Below are positions 28,496-37,255 of a stretch of DNA of 64,000 nucleotides, in pieces. A model generated the notes under the pieces. It was not told the DNA's origin and did not search any database. It worked only from the letters and a program-made list of their open reading frames with translations. Positions within the stretch are counted from its first letter, which is position 1, and each line of letters starts with the position of its first letter. The DNA comes from Campylobacter showae. GTDB lineage: Bacteria > Campylobacterota > Campylobacteria > Campylobacterales > Campylobacteraceae. The position numbers and the translations under genes are program-made. The stretch is taken from positions 1,984,001 to 2,048,000 of the forward strand of contig NZ_LR535679.1 of assembly GCF_900699785.1 (NCBI RefSeq). The letters are read 5' to 3'.

Positions 28496-28970
28496 TTTGC
28501 GCTTCTTTTTCTAAATTTAGCTCCGCAAGCGCGCTCTCGCCGACGATGCGAACGCCTAGATTTTTTAGCGCCGCTGCGGTTAATCCGTCGCCGCTAACGA
28601 GCCGTCCCGTGAAGCTTCCGTCATATATCCCGCCGCTTCCGCAGCTTGGACTTCGCTCTTTTAAAATAGCGATTTTACAGCCGTTTTTGCTAGCGATATC
28701 GGCGCAAATTCGCGCACCTAAAAGAAACTCTCGAGTCACGTCGCGGCCGCTAAATTTGGTTAAAACCCGCCCGTTTGAGCAAATTTCGGCAGGTTCGCGC
28801 GGGGTCGTTAGTCCGCCCAGATACTCCGGGCAAACGGCGATTAGCTCGTAAATTTGCCTAAGTTTGGCAAGCTTGCCCACGCAAATCGCGTCTGCGTTAT
28901 TGCCGCCGTTATATTTACAGTTTTCGCCGAGCAAACAGGCGCTGATTAAAATTTTGGGTTTATTTTTCAT
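28473..28970 (-). CDS. DUF523 family protein (YbbK-like)
   Basis: This 165-residue protein carries the family hallmarks: ISACLLGENCKYNGGNN, AVCPEYLGGLTTPREPAEI, and LKERSPSCGSGGIYDGSFTG. The conserved cysteines and the SPSCG motif suggest metal or Fe-S binding, but the biochemical role of the family is not settled. The ATG at 28970 is chosen over an upstream TTG at 28982 because MKNKPKILISACLLG fits the normal start. It overlaps the next small gene. Confidence 0.88.
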   Translation of the reverse strand: MKNKPKILISACLLGENCKYNGGNNADAICVGKLAKLRQIYELIAVCPEYLGGLTTPREPAEICSNGRVLTKFSGRDVTREFLLGARICADIASKNGCKIAILKERSPSCGSGGIYDGSFTGRLVSGDGLTAAALKNLGVRIVGESALAELNLEKEAQNGQMDKR

Positions 28971-29122
28971 CGTTGGTTCCAAATTTAATAGTCCGGCAAG
29001 CGTTATTTCTGCTTAAATTTATTAACGCTTCGGACGACAAATTTAAATGCATTCGTCAAATTTAGCCGAATTTGAGCCGACCCGCACAAATGCAAAGCCG
29101 GCCCGAAACGTCAAATTTTAGC

Positions 29123-29977
29123 CTAAAGCCCGGCCTCTTTTTTAATCTTATCTATATACATTTGCCTTAGCATCGGCACGTATTTGCCGACTTTGCCGCA
29201 GTTTATCGGCTTGCCGTCGGCCTTGACGACGGGCAGTAGCGGTAGCGTCGCAGCTGAGATAAACACCTCGTCAGCTTCGTAAACGTCCTGCATCGTAAAC
29301 GGTCGCTGTCTGATCTCTAGCCCCGCCTTCTGGGCAAAACCTAAGATCACTTTGCGGCGGATACCAGGCAAAATCTCGTTTGAGAGCGGTTTGGTTATCA
29401 GGACGTTATCTTTTATGATAAATGCCGACGAGCTAGTAGCCTCGGTCACAAAGCCGTTTTCGACCATAAAACCCTCGTAGGCGCCGGATTTTACGGCTTG
29501 TTCTTTAGCGTAGCACTGCGCCAAAAGCGAGATCGACTTGATGTCGCGGCGCTTCCAGCGGATATCCTCGACGCTAACGACCTCGATGCCGGTCGCGGCG
29601 TCAGGGTTTGCGACGATATCTTTTTCGTAGCAAAACACGAAACAAGTCGGCTTTAAGCCTTTTATAAATTTAAAATCCCTATCGGCGACGCCGCGGGTGA
29701 TCTGCATATAAACGCCGCCTTCTTTTAGGTTGTTTCGCCAGACTACTTCCTCTAAAACTCCCTGAAAATCGCTCTTTGAAAGCGGCAAGCTTAGCTCGAT
29801 CGCAGCCAAACTCCTCTCAAATCTCTCCCAAAAATCATCCCTATCCACGAGCCGTCCGTTTAGCACCGGTACGACCTCGTATATGCCGTCGCCAAAGATA
29901 AATCCGCGGTCAAATGCGCTAACTTTAGCCGCCGCAGCGTCTATAAATTCGCCGTTTAGATATACTATTCCGTTCAT
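29123..29977 (-). CDS. dat: D-amino acid aminotransferase (class IV)
   Basis: This 284-residue PLP enzyme interconverts D-alanine and D-glutamate with their keto acids and can feed D-amino acids to peptidoglycan. RRDIKSISLLAQ places the PLP lysine at K147, as in Bacillus D-amino acid transaminase. FDRGFIFGDGIYE and VTEATSSSAFI are further class IV signatures. Branched-chain transaminases and ADC lyase share the fold, but the RRDIKS context and length favour D-AAT. A leader with GGAG precedes the ATG. It stands alone on the minus strand. Confidence 0.88.
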   Translation of the reverse strand: MNGIVYLNGEFIDAAAAKVSAFDRGFIFGDGIYEVVPVLNGRLVDRDDFWERFERSLAAIELSLPLSKSDFQGVLEEVVWRNNLKEGGVYMQITRGVADRDFKFIKGLKPTCFVFCYEKDIVANPDAATGIEVVSVEDIRWKRRDIKSISLLAQCYAKEQAVKSGAYEGFMVENGFVTEATSSSAFIIKDNVLITKPLSNEILPGIRRKVILGFAQKAGLEIRQRPFTMQDVYEADEVFISAATLPLLPVVKADGKPINCGKVGKYVPMLRQMYIDKIKKEAGL

Positions 29978-30072
29978 TTTTTCTCCTTAAAATTTAAGTA
30001 ATTTTAGCTCAAATACTCTTAAAAAAGCGTTGCCTTAAGTCCAAATTTTAGCTTGGATTACGAAGTTTTTGA

Positions 30073-30078
30073 TATAAT
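30073..30078 (+). promoter_or_regulatory. -10 box for the gene at 30108
   Basis: TATAAT in a GATATAATTG context lies 29 bases before the ATG, with TAAGGA between. It also argues against the in-frame TTG at 30078 as the start, since that would be inside the promoter. Confidence 0.6.
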
Positions 30079-30107
30079 TGGGGCTAAATTTAAGGATAAT
30101 CAGAAAA

Positions 30108-30617
30108 ATGAAAAATAACGCGCTAAAAAATTTAATCCTAGAAAATATCTTCGTTATCTCGAAGCAACCCGTGCTATTTCGCGATCTGCTCGAAGCAAAC
30201 TGCCTTTTTAACGAAGGCATGCTAGTAGATCCTGCTAAGCTAAATTTTAAATTTCGCTACGCAAGAACTTACCTAGTTTACGGGCTTTTGTGCTTTGTCG
30301 TGTTTTTTATTTTACTGCTTTTGACACATCATATTTTTACTAAGCTTGACTTTCACCTCTCGATCGTTAGCGCAGTGGTGGGCACTTCGGCGGTTTTTAT
30401 CGGCTTTGATATGTTTAAAATTTGGGCGAGAAAAGCCGTAAGCAAGGAGCTCATAAAAAAGGCTTGGAGCGTGCATTTTCCATATTTTAGCTACGAAAAA
30501 TACTCCACGAAAGTCGAGATGATCTACAACGAAGCGGTAAAAAACGAAATCCCGCGCAAGGACTTGGAGCAGTACGTCCTAGAGCGCTTAGTCGCGCAGT
30601 CGGAGGCTGGGATTTAG
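30108..30617 (+). CDS. inner-membrane protein with two TM segments
   Basis: This 169-residue protein has two membrane helices in the middle (about 53-75, LVYGLLCFVVFFILLLL, and 85-107, VSAVVGTSAVFIGFDMF) flanked by charged cytoplasmic parts. The C-terminal half is a helical, charged domain (ARKAVSKELIKKAWSVHFPYF). A clear -10 box and ribosome site support the ATG start. It converges with the ftsL-like gene, their ends touching at 30617/30618. I do not recognise the family. Confidence 0.75.
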   Translation: MKNNALKNLILENIFVISKQPVLFRDLLEANCLFNEGMLVDPAKLNFKFRYARTYLVYGLLCFVVFFILLLLTHHIFTKLDFHLSIVSAVVGTSAVFIGFDMFKIWARKAVSKELIKKAWSVHFPYFSYEKYSTKVEMIYNEAVKNEIPRKDLEQYVLERLVAQSEAGI

Positions 30618-30902
30618 CTATTGCAGGATGAGCGGGTCTAAAATTTGATTTTTGTATTTCATTCTTTCAAGCTTTAGGCGAAGCTCTCTATTTTCTTCTA
30701 ACAAGACGTCGCGTTTGCCGCTTAGATCGCCGATTTCGCGACTGATGTAATAAATTTGATTCGTGATGTAAATTTTAGGCAAAAACAAAGCAAGCGCGAT
30801 AAAAAGCCCGAGATACGCCGTCGCTAGCGTTTTGTAGTCTAAATTTCGTTCCTTTTTTTGCTCGCCGCCGCTAAACTCTAAAACCTCGTTTTTATCTTGC
30901 AT
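30618..30902 (-). CDS. FtsL/DivIC-like bitopic membrane protein (candidate)
   Basis: This 94-residue protein has a basic cytoplasmic start, one membrane helix (about residues 29-49, YLGLFIALALFLPKIYI) and then a leucine/charge-rich coiled coil (REIGDLSGKRDVLLEENRELRLKLERMKYKNQ). This is the FtsL/DivIC plan, and ftsL is the usual gene right after rsmH (mraW). It overlaps rsmH by 11 bases. These division-site proteins diverge so strongly that the call rests on layout and position. Confidence 0.65.
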   Translation of the reverse strand: MQDKNEVLEFSGGEQKKERNLDYKTLATAYLGLFIALALFLPKIYITNQIYYISREIGDLSGKRDVLLEENRELRLKLERMKYKNQILDPLILQ

Positions 30903-31824
30903 TTTTACCTCTTGAAATTTTAAAAATCCTCATTTTCGCGCAGCTTGAGCGCGGATTTGCCTTGATCTCGGCAGCGCTTGGCGTTACCGCTTTTTTGCTA
31001 ACGGTTTTACCCAGCGCGTTATTCCCTCCGCACGTGCATTTTAGAGCTTGCGGCGGACAAATGCAGCTTTGCGCCCACTGCCTAAATTTATTTTTTACGA
31101 TGCGATCTTCTAGCGAGTGAAAGCTGATTATCGCCACAACGCACTCGTCGATCTGCGAATCCTCGATGCTTTGTAGCAAATTTTGCAGCTCGCCAAGCTC
31201 GTTGTTTACCTCTATCCTTATCGCCTGAAAAGCTAACGTCGCCGCGCTAACGCTGCGTCCGTTTACGCCCTTTAGCCCGATTATTTGCGCGAGGCGTTCG
31301 GCGCTTTTTATCTCGCCGTTTTGCCTCGCTTCTATGATTTTAGCTGCAAATTTGGCGGGGTTTGGCAGCTCGCCGTAGTCCTCAAATATACGCTCTAGCT
31401 CTTTTGCGCTGTAAGAATTTACGATGTCGTAAGCTGAAAATTTAGCCTGCGCGTCCATGCGCATGTCTAAATTTTCGCTTTTTAAACCAAACCCTCGCTC
31501 GTTTTTATCCAGCTGTAACGACGAAACGCCGATATCGGCTAGGATACCGCGAATTTGACCTTGCTCTACTTTGCCCAAAATTTCTGAAAATTTACTCTTA
31601 AAAATTTGCGCTCTTTGACCGAATTTTTTCAGTCTTTCGGAGCTAAATTTGATCGCTTCTTCATCTTGATCGCAGGCTATCAAATTTACGTTTTGATTTT
31701 GCTCTAAAATCGCGCTAGAGTGCCCGCCGTATCCAAGCGTACAATCGACAATCGCGCCGCTTTTTATATCCTCAAAAGCTTGCAAAACTTCATCAAGTAG
31801 CACGGGAACGTGTGGGGAGTTCAA
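30892..31824 (-). CDS. rsmH: 16S rRNA (cytosine1402-N4)-methyltransferase
   Basis: This 310-residue SAM-dependent enzyme methylates N4 of C1402 of 16S rRNA. It has the start HVPVLLDEVL, the SAM loop DCTLGYGGHSSAIL (27-40), GILADIGVSSLQLD, and the ending SFHSLEDRIVKNKFR with the SNPRSSCAKMR-type tail. The length is normal. It is the first gene of a minus-strand pair with the FtsL-like gene and diverges from the aldolase-like gene at 31879. Confidence 0.96.
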   Translation of the reverse strand: MNSPHVPVLLDEVLQAFEDIKSGAIVDCTLGYGGHSSAILEQNQNVNLIACDQDEEAIKFSSERLKKFGQRAQIFKSKFSEILGKVEQGQIRGILADIGVSSLQLDKNERGFGLKSENLDMRMDAQAKFSAYDIVNSYSAKELERIFEDYGELPNPAKFAAKIIEARQNGEIKSAERLAQIIGLKGVNGRSVSAATLAFQAIRIEVNNELGELQNLLQSIEDSQIDECVVAIISFHSLEDRIVKNKFRQWAQSCICPPQALKCTCGGNNALGKTVSKKAVTPSAAEIKANPRSSCAKMRIFKISRGKNAR

Positions 31825-31845
31825 ATTTAGCCTTTATTTTTTGTG

Positions 31846-31851
31846 TATAAT
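31846..31851 (+). promoter_or_regulatory. -10 box of the 31879-36674 gene group
   Basis: TATAAT in a TTGTGTATAATA context lies 27 bases before the ATG at 31879. A GTG at 31843 in the same frame would overlap this box, so the ATG is preferred. Confidence 0.55.
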
Positions 31852-31878
31852 AACAAAAAAAGTTTAGAAAAGGTTAAA

Positions 31879-32466
31879 ATGGACTTAAAATACTGCGCAA
31901 GCGAGATCAGCAACATCGCTCTTTCGATGTTTAGAAAAAACTTTTTCGGCGTCTTTCACGGCTCTATTTCGGCTAGAATTCAGCACGACTCTTTTTTGAT
32001 AAATAAAAGAACGACGATTTTCGACAACCTCAAAGAAGAAGATCTCATAATGCTAAACTCAAAAAGGGATTATCGCTGGAACGATGCGAGCATAGACGCG
32101 GACATCCACCTAAATATATACAAAAATATAAACGAAGCAAAATATATCTGCTACGCTATGCCGCCGTACCTAACGGCTTATACTTTGGGGCATTCTTTTA
32201 TACGACCGAGGGATTATTTCGGCTATATCAAACATCATGAGATCCCGATTTATGATCCAAAACAGTTTGATGACTGGTATGAGCGTGCGGATACGGAAAT
32301 TTATCGTTATATGTTAGAGAATAAAACTAACATAATGGTCATCAAAGGATACGGCGTATACGTGCATAGCAGGACCCCGTATCAGCTAGCAAAAGACGTC
32401 GCAATCCTTGAAAATACGTGCAAATTGCTAAGCGTAGCGCACCTTTACGAGTCGGAGCGAAACTAA
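31879..32466 (+). CDS. class II aldolase/adducin-like protein, metal site lost
   Basis: This 195-residue protein matches the class II aldolase/adducin fold at FFGVFHGSISARI, DADIHLNIYKN, and VIKGYGVYVHSRTPYQLAKDVAILENTCKLL. In active enzymes the metal ligands are the HxH before the SPYxTA helix and the histidine of (N)HG; here the first reads AMPPYLTAY and the second GYG. All three expected histidines are therefore absent and it is unlikely to be a metal-dependent aldolase. It lies just upstream of ppiD-ftsA-ftsZ. AAAAGG precedes the ATG. Confidence 0.75.
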   Translation: MDLKYCASEISNIALSMFRKNFFGVFHGSISARIQHDSFLINKRTTIFDNLKEEDLIMLNSKRDYRWNDASIDADIHLNIYKNINEAKYICYAMPPYLTAYTLGHSFIRPRDYFGYIKHHEIPIYDPKQFDDWYERADTEIYRYMLENKTNIMVIKGYGVYVHSRTPYQLAKDVAILENTCKLLSVAHLYESERN

Positions 32467-32588
32467 CGTTTTTAAAAATGTTAGTAAAATTTTTGAAATT
32501 TTATCGATAAAAAGCGCGTTTTTAAGGTGATATTTACGAAATTTCAGTAAAATAATGCATAAAATTTTTATAAATTTGAAGGAACTAG

Positions 32589-34052
32589 ATGATAACTTGG
32601 ATGCAAAAGCATAGAAAATACCTCGTCGTGACGATCTGGGTGAGCACGATAGCCTTTGTCGGAGCGGGCTTCGTCGGATGGGGGGCATACGATCTAAACG
32701 CGAGCAGAGCTAGCTCGGTAGCTAAGGTCGGACATAGAAACATAAGTATCCAAGAGTTTCAAAACAGATACGGTCAGCTTCACGCATACTATAGCCAGCT
32801 TTTTGACGGGCAGCTAAGCGATGAAAAAGCAAGCGAGCTAGGTATAGAAAATTTAGCATTAGAAGCATTAGTAAACGACGCTATGCTTTTAAATTTCGCC
32901 GATGATTTAGGGCTTGGCGTAAACGACGAAGATATAGTAAAATACATCATCGCCGATCAAAACTTCCACTCAAACGGCAAATTTGACAAAGAGCTTTATA
33001 AAAATACCCTAAAAAGAGCTAGAATCACCGAAAGCGAATATGAAGAGGGCTTAAAAAACGTGATACTTTTAGACAAATTAAGACACGCTTTAAATTTGCC
33101 TGCAAATGCTCAAGATATAGATATGCTAACGGCTAGCTTTTTGATGCAGGATAAGATCTCGATGCAAGTCGTAGAGGCTGGCTCTGACGAAATAAAAATA
33201 GATGAGGATACGCTAAAAAAACTCTGGGAAGAGCATAAGAACGAATATAAAACTATGACCGAATTTAAGCTTGATACCAAATTTATCCCGGCTATATCAA
33301 GCGATGCAAATACTAACGAACTAACAGAATTTTACAACGAAAACAAAAATGAGTACAAAGGTAGCGACGACAAGATAAAAGATTTTGAGGCTGTAAAGGA
33401 TGAAGTCCTAAAAGACTACAACCTAAAGCAGACTAAAAAAGTCGCTCTTGAAGAGTACCTAAAGATCAAAAAAGACGAGAAGCAAGCAGACGTCTCGATA
33501 TCTACATTTGAAGATAATGCAAGCTTGCCGATGGATGAGCTAAAGCTAGCCAAAAAGGGCGACACGCTAAAGCCGTTTGAATACGAAGACGGCTATATGA
33601 TAGTAAAAGTAAAAGAGATTGTGGCTCCAAGAGTAATGAGTTTTGACGAGGCGAGGGATCAAATTTTAGAACTTTACAAAGAGCAAAAAACCAAAGAAAT
33701 CGTAGAAGCGAAGGCAAAAGAGTTGCTTGAAAAAGGATTTCAAGGTACCGATATAGGGTTTGTTAGTAGAGATACCGTAAAAGCTGAAGGCGGACTAAGC
33801 GAGGGTGAGTTTAATATCTTTGTCAATCGCCTGTTTGAAAAGGGCGGCAAAAAGGGCTATGTATTGCTTGGCGATAAGGCTGTAGTTTACGAGATAGCGG
33901 AACAAAAACTAACAAACAGCGAAAAAGAGAAAGAATATAAAGAGATAATAACTCAAAATGTAGGTTTCTTAAAAAATAACGAGCTTATTAGGGATTTGAG
34001 CGGTGCGCTTTCTAAGCGTTATAAAGTAGAATATTACGTTAGTAAAAAGTAA
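32589..34052 (+). CDS. ppiD: PpiD/SurA-type periplasmic chaperone, membrane-anchored
   Basis: This 487-residue protein starts with a membrane anchor (YLVVTIWVSTIAFVGAGFVGWG), typical of PpiD. A helical SurA-N chaperone domain follows (ISIQEFQNRYGQL, LGIENLALEALVNDAMLL), then a parvulin-like region ending DTLKPFEYEDGYMIVKVKEI. PpiD-type proteins help secreted proteins leave the translocon and fold. Catalytic parvulin residues are not obviously retained, so chaperone action is likelier than isomerase action. The ATG has GAAGGAAC upstream. It precedes ftsA, an order I recall from C. jejuni. Confidence 0.88.
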   Translation: MITWMQKHRKYLVVTIWVSTIAFVGAGFVGWGAYDLNASRASSVAKVGHRNISIQEFQNRYGQLHAYYSQLFDGQLSDEKASELGIENLALEALVNDAMLLNFADDLGLGVNDEDIVKYIIADQNFHSNGKFDKELYKNTLKRARITESEYEEGLKNVILLDKLRHALNLPANAQDIDMLTASFLMQDKISMQVVEAGSDEIKIDEDTLKKLWEEHKNEYKTMTEFKLDTKFIPAISSDANTNELTEFYNENKNEYKGSDDKIKDFEAVKDEVLKDYNLKQTKKVALEEYLKIKKDEKQADVSISTFEDNASLPMDELKLAKKGDTLKPFEYEDGYMIVKVKEIVAPRVMSFDEARDQILELYKEQKTKEIVEAKAKELLEKGFQGTDIGFVSRDTVKAEGGLSEGEFNIFVNRLFEKGGKKGYVLLGDKAVVYEIAEQKLTNSEKEKEYKEIITQNVGFLKNNELIRDLSGALSKRYKVEYYVSKK

Positions 34053-34074
34053 AATATTTTAAAAAGGTATTGAA

Positions 34075-35508
34075 TTGGGTACTAAAATTTTAGGCATCGA
34101 CGTAGGTTCCGTTCAAATTTGCGCAGTCATAGGACAGCATGATGAGACAGGGCTTAAAATAATCGGAATAGGAACCGCAAAAACTCAGGGTATAAAAAAG
34201 GGCGTCATAACGAACATCGAACTAGCTTCAAAATCAATAAAAAGCGCTTTAATAGATGCTCAAAGGATAGCCGGCACCCGCTATGAAAAAGTAGTGGTGT
34301 CGATCTCGGGAGCTTACACGAAAAGCGTCGAAAGTAACGGCGTAGTAAACGTACCGACATACGAAATCGGCATAAAAGAGATCCACCGCTCAATGTCAGA
34401 GTCTGAGCGAAGGGCGCAAATCCATAGCGATTACGAGAAACTACACATACTTCCTTATAATTTCAAAGTAGACGACCAGGAGCATATAGAAGATCCTTTG
34501 GGTATGAACGGAAGCAGACTCGAGGTACAAACTCATATCATAATGGCGCAAAAATCATCTCTGAGCAACCTCAGGAAAGCGTTAAATTTGGCTGGGGTCG
34601 AGCCTGATAATATCGTGCTTTCGAGCTACGCTTCGGCTATCGCGACGCTAAATCAAGATGAAAAGGATTTGGGCGTAGCATTTATAGATATGGGCGGCGC
34701 CACATGCAATATGCTGGTTCATTCCGGAAATTCGATAAGATATAACGAATTTTTAGGTATCGGCTCGGCAAATATCACAAACGACCTTTCTGCTGCACTT
34801 CATACGCCTATTTTAAAGGCTGAGGAGATAAAGCTAAGCTACGGTTCTCTTATAAATAAAGCAAACGAGTTAGTCGAAATCCCTCCGATAAACGACGACG
34901 GAAAGACGCAGGAAGTATCTCTTGACGTCATCTCAAACGTAATTTATGCAAGGGCCGAAGAGACGCTTATGATACTAGCCAAGATGCTCGAAGATAGCGG
35001 ATACAAAGCCTCTATAGCGGCAGGCGTAGTACTCACGGGCGGTATGACTAAGCTTGAGGGCATCAGGGAGCTTGCTTCGGTTATATTTGACAATATGCCG
35101 GTCCGTATAGCAAGACCGAAAGAGATGGAAGGGCTTTACGAGATTTTACGAGATCCGGCAAATTCTTGCGCGATCGGACTTTGTATGTACGGCGCAGGCT
35201 ACTTTACGCCTTACGAGATCGACTCCGAAAAGAAAATGCGCTTTAAAGACGAAGCTATCTTAAGAAATAAAAATTTAAAAAATATAGTAGACGATTCGAA
35301 ATCCAAAAACAAAGACGATAGCAAAAAGCCCGACGAAAATGGAGAGAAAATTTTCAACGGAACGGTTTTGGACGACAACTATATAGACGATTTAAGAATT
35401 GACGACGAAAGAACTTTGCAAGACGAACTAAACGAAGATGAGAGCAAAAAAGAGAAAAAACCAAACGTATTTTCTCAAATTTGGAACAAACTAACACAAC
35501 TATTTTAA
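34075..35508 (+). CDS. ftsA: cell division protein FtsA
   Basis: This 477-residue actin-fold ATPase anchors FtsZ to the membrane. Phosphate-1 LGIDVGSVQICAVIG, phosphate-2 GVAFIDMGGATCNMLVH and the adenosine motif GVVLTGGMTKLEGI are all present. The C-terminus has a charged, flexible linker (about 400-460) and ends VFSQIWNKLTQLF, an amphipathic membrane-targeting helix. The start is TTG at 34075 with AAAAAGG upstream. ftsZ follows after 17 bases. Confidence 0.97.
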   Translation: MGTKILGIDVGSVQICAVIGQHDETGLKIIGIGTAKTQGIKKGVITNIELASKSIKSALIDAQRIAGTRYEKVVVSISGAYTKSVESNGVVNVPTYEIGIKEIHRSMSESERRAQIHSDYEKLHILPYNFKVDDQEHIEDPLGMNGSRLEVQTHIIMAQKSSLSNLRKALNLAGVEPDNIVLSSYASAIATLNQDEKDLGVAFIDMGGATCNMLVHSGNSIRYNEFLGIGSANITNDLSAALHTPILKAEEIKLSYGSLINKANELVEIPPINDDGKTQEVSLDVISNVIYARAEETLMILAKMLEDSGYKASIAAGVVLTGGMTKLEGIRELASVIFDNMPVRIARPKEMEGLYEILRDPANSCAIGLCMYGAGYFTPYEIDSEKKMRFKDEAILRNKNLKNIVDDSKSKNKDDSKKPDENGEKIFNGTVLDDNYIDDLRIDDERTLQDELNEDESKKEKKPNVFSQIWNKLTQLF

Positions 35509-35525
35509 AAGGAGACTGAGTTAAG

Positions 35526-36674
35526 ATGGGTAACTTTATGGTAGAAGAGAAAAAACCTTCATACGGCGCTAAGATAAAAGTAGTGGGCGTAGGCGGCGGC
35601 GGCGGTAATATGATCAATCATATCATAAGAGAAAGAGGCGGTGAGATGGATATCGAGCTAATAGTCGCCAACACTGACGTAAAGGCGTTAGATAGCTCTT
35701 TAGCATTTACTAAGCTTCAGCTCGGAGAAAAGATCACAAAGGGTCTTGGCGCAGGCATGAATCCAGACATAGGAAGCAAGGCTGCTCAAGAAAGCTACGA
35801 GGAGATCAAAACTGCTCTTGAGTATTCAGATATCGTATTTGTGGCTTCTGGTCTTGGCGGCGGTACGGGTACAGGCGCAGCTCCTATCGTAGCGCAAGCT
35901 GCAAAAGAAATAGGCGCTCTAACTATAGCAGTCGTAACTATGCCGTTTGATTTCGAAGGCAAAAAGCGTTACAACCTAGCTCTAAAAGGCCTTGACGAGC
36001 TCAAAAAAGAATCTGACTCTATAGTCGTAATACCAAACCAAAGACTAAAAGCGCTTATAGACAAAAAAGCAGGCATCAAAGAAAGTTTTAAGATAGTTGA
36101 TAATGTTTTAGCTCGTGCCGTTAGCGGCATGTGTACCATCGTACTTGACTCAGGAAATAGCGATATAAACTCTGACTTTGCAGACGTCAAAAAGGTAATG
36201 GAGCACCGCGGTATGGCGCTACTTGGTATAGGCGAATCAGAGGGCGAAGGCGCAGCGCAAGAAGCTATCAAAAACGCAATCCAGTCTCCGCTTCTAAGCG
36301 ACATCACGATAAACGGTGCCGTCGGCGTTCTAGTTCACTTTAAGTACCACCCGGATTCTCCTTTTAGTGATATCGAAGAGGCAATGTGCTTGATACAAAA
36401 TTCAGTCGACGACGATGCCGATATCATATGGGGCACAACAAGCGATGAAAGTTTTGAGAACAACAGAGTTCAGGTTACCATTATCGCGACCGGCTTTCAG
36501 GGCAGAGAAGATGAAAACCCTACTGTAGCAACTCCTGCTCCTGTTACGATAAATTCTAAAAACTCGTTTTTAGACCAAAGGATAAGCAGACTAAAAGTCA
36601 GCGGCGGATACAACAGCGAAGAAGCATCGATAGTTCTTGAAACACCATCTTACATCAGAAACCAAATGGATTAA
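35526..36674 (+). CDS. ftsZ: cell division protein FtsZ
   Basis: This 382-residue tubulin-like GTPase forms the division ring. GGGTGTGAAP at 111-120 is the tubulin signature, and VVGVGGGGGNMINHI binds the nucleotide. The C-terminal peptide ends TPSYIRNQMD, matching the conserved FtsA/ZipA-binding tail. AAAGGAG lies 11 bases before the ATG; a second ATG four codons later is a possible start. A clean terminator at 36677-36703 closes the ppiD-ftsA-ftsZ group. Confidence 0.98.
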   Translation: MGNFMVEEKKPSYGAKIKVVGVGGGGGNMINHIIRERGGEMDIELIVANTDVKALDSSLAFTKLQLGEKITKGLGAGMNPDIGSKAAQESYEEIKTALEYSDIVFVASGLGGGTGTGAAPIVAQAAKEIGALTIAVVTMPFDFEGKKRYNLALKGLDELKKESDSIVVIPNQRLKALIDKKAGIKESFKIVDNVLARAVSGMCTIVLDSGNSDINSDFADVKKVMEHRGMALLGIGESEGEGAAQEAIKNAIQSPLLSDITINGAVGVLVHFKYHPDSPFSDIEEAMCLIQNSVDDDADIIWGTTSDESFENNRVQVTIIATGFQGREDENPTVATPAPVTINSKNSFLDQRISRLKVSGGYNSEEASIVLETPSYIRNQMD

Positions 36675-36676
36675 TT

Positions 36677-36703
36677 AAAAGGATTGGGTCTCCAATCCTT
36701 TTT
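36677..36703 (+). terminator. Rho-independent terminator of ftsZ
   Basis: AAAAGGATTGG and CCAATCCTTTT are perfect 11-base arms with a 4-base loop, ending in a T run, 3 bases after the ftsZ stop. Confidence 0.85.
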
Positions 36704-37255
36704 AAATTTGACTGTATTGGTTTTTTAATATCTACAAGACTGTAGAAATTTACCAAGATTACTACTAAAATTTTTAACAATTAAAATTCAAATAGATATA
36801 AATCAAGATATATCAAAGAAATCATCACACCAAAGTTTAACATTTGCATTTAACTATGAAACTGCTTGATACCGATAGGCTGTAAAAACAATAAATTTCA
36901 GAAGGTGCTTTAGTAGGATTTTTATGCTCAAACTGTATAGCGTAGGTATCGCATAGTTTTTCGGCGCGCCCTACGCGGTGCATCTGGCGAAGCACCATCC
37001 GACCTGGCGGCTTGAGGGCAGTGGGGTAGGGTATAAGCTCGGCGGGATTTTGTACGTATTTTGGTGCGAGCGGACGCGGACGAGCGGGTTTTCATGCAGT
37101 GTACGTGAGTGAAATTTTGGAAAGGCACAGTGAAAATTTGCTAAATGTATTGCTGTTAGAAAATGGTCGCAAAAACGATAAAAGAGATATTTGGCTAGCA
37201 AATTTCTAGCGAGATTGCTTGCCGGCAGGGTTAAATTTGCCGAGCCGGTCTTAAA
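36704..37255 (+). other. gap with a GC-rich orphan segment
   Basis: 36704-36930 is AT-rich with no gene. From about 36955 to 37090 the base composition turns GC-rich and one plus-strand frame is open for about 50 codons (GAPYAVHLAKHHPTW, YKLGGILYVFW) between a TAG at 36955 and a TGA. No start or ribosome site is convincing. It may be a decayed gene fragment; I do not recognise it. Confidence 0.4.
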
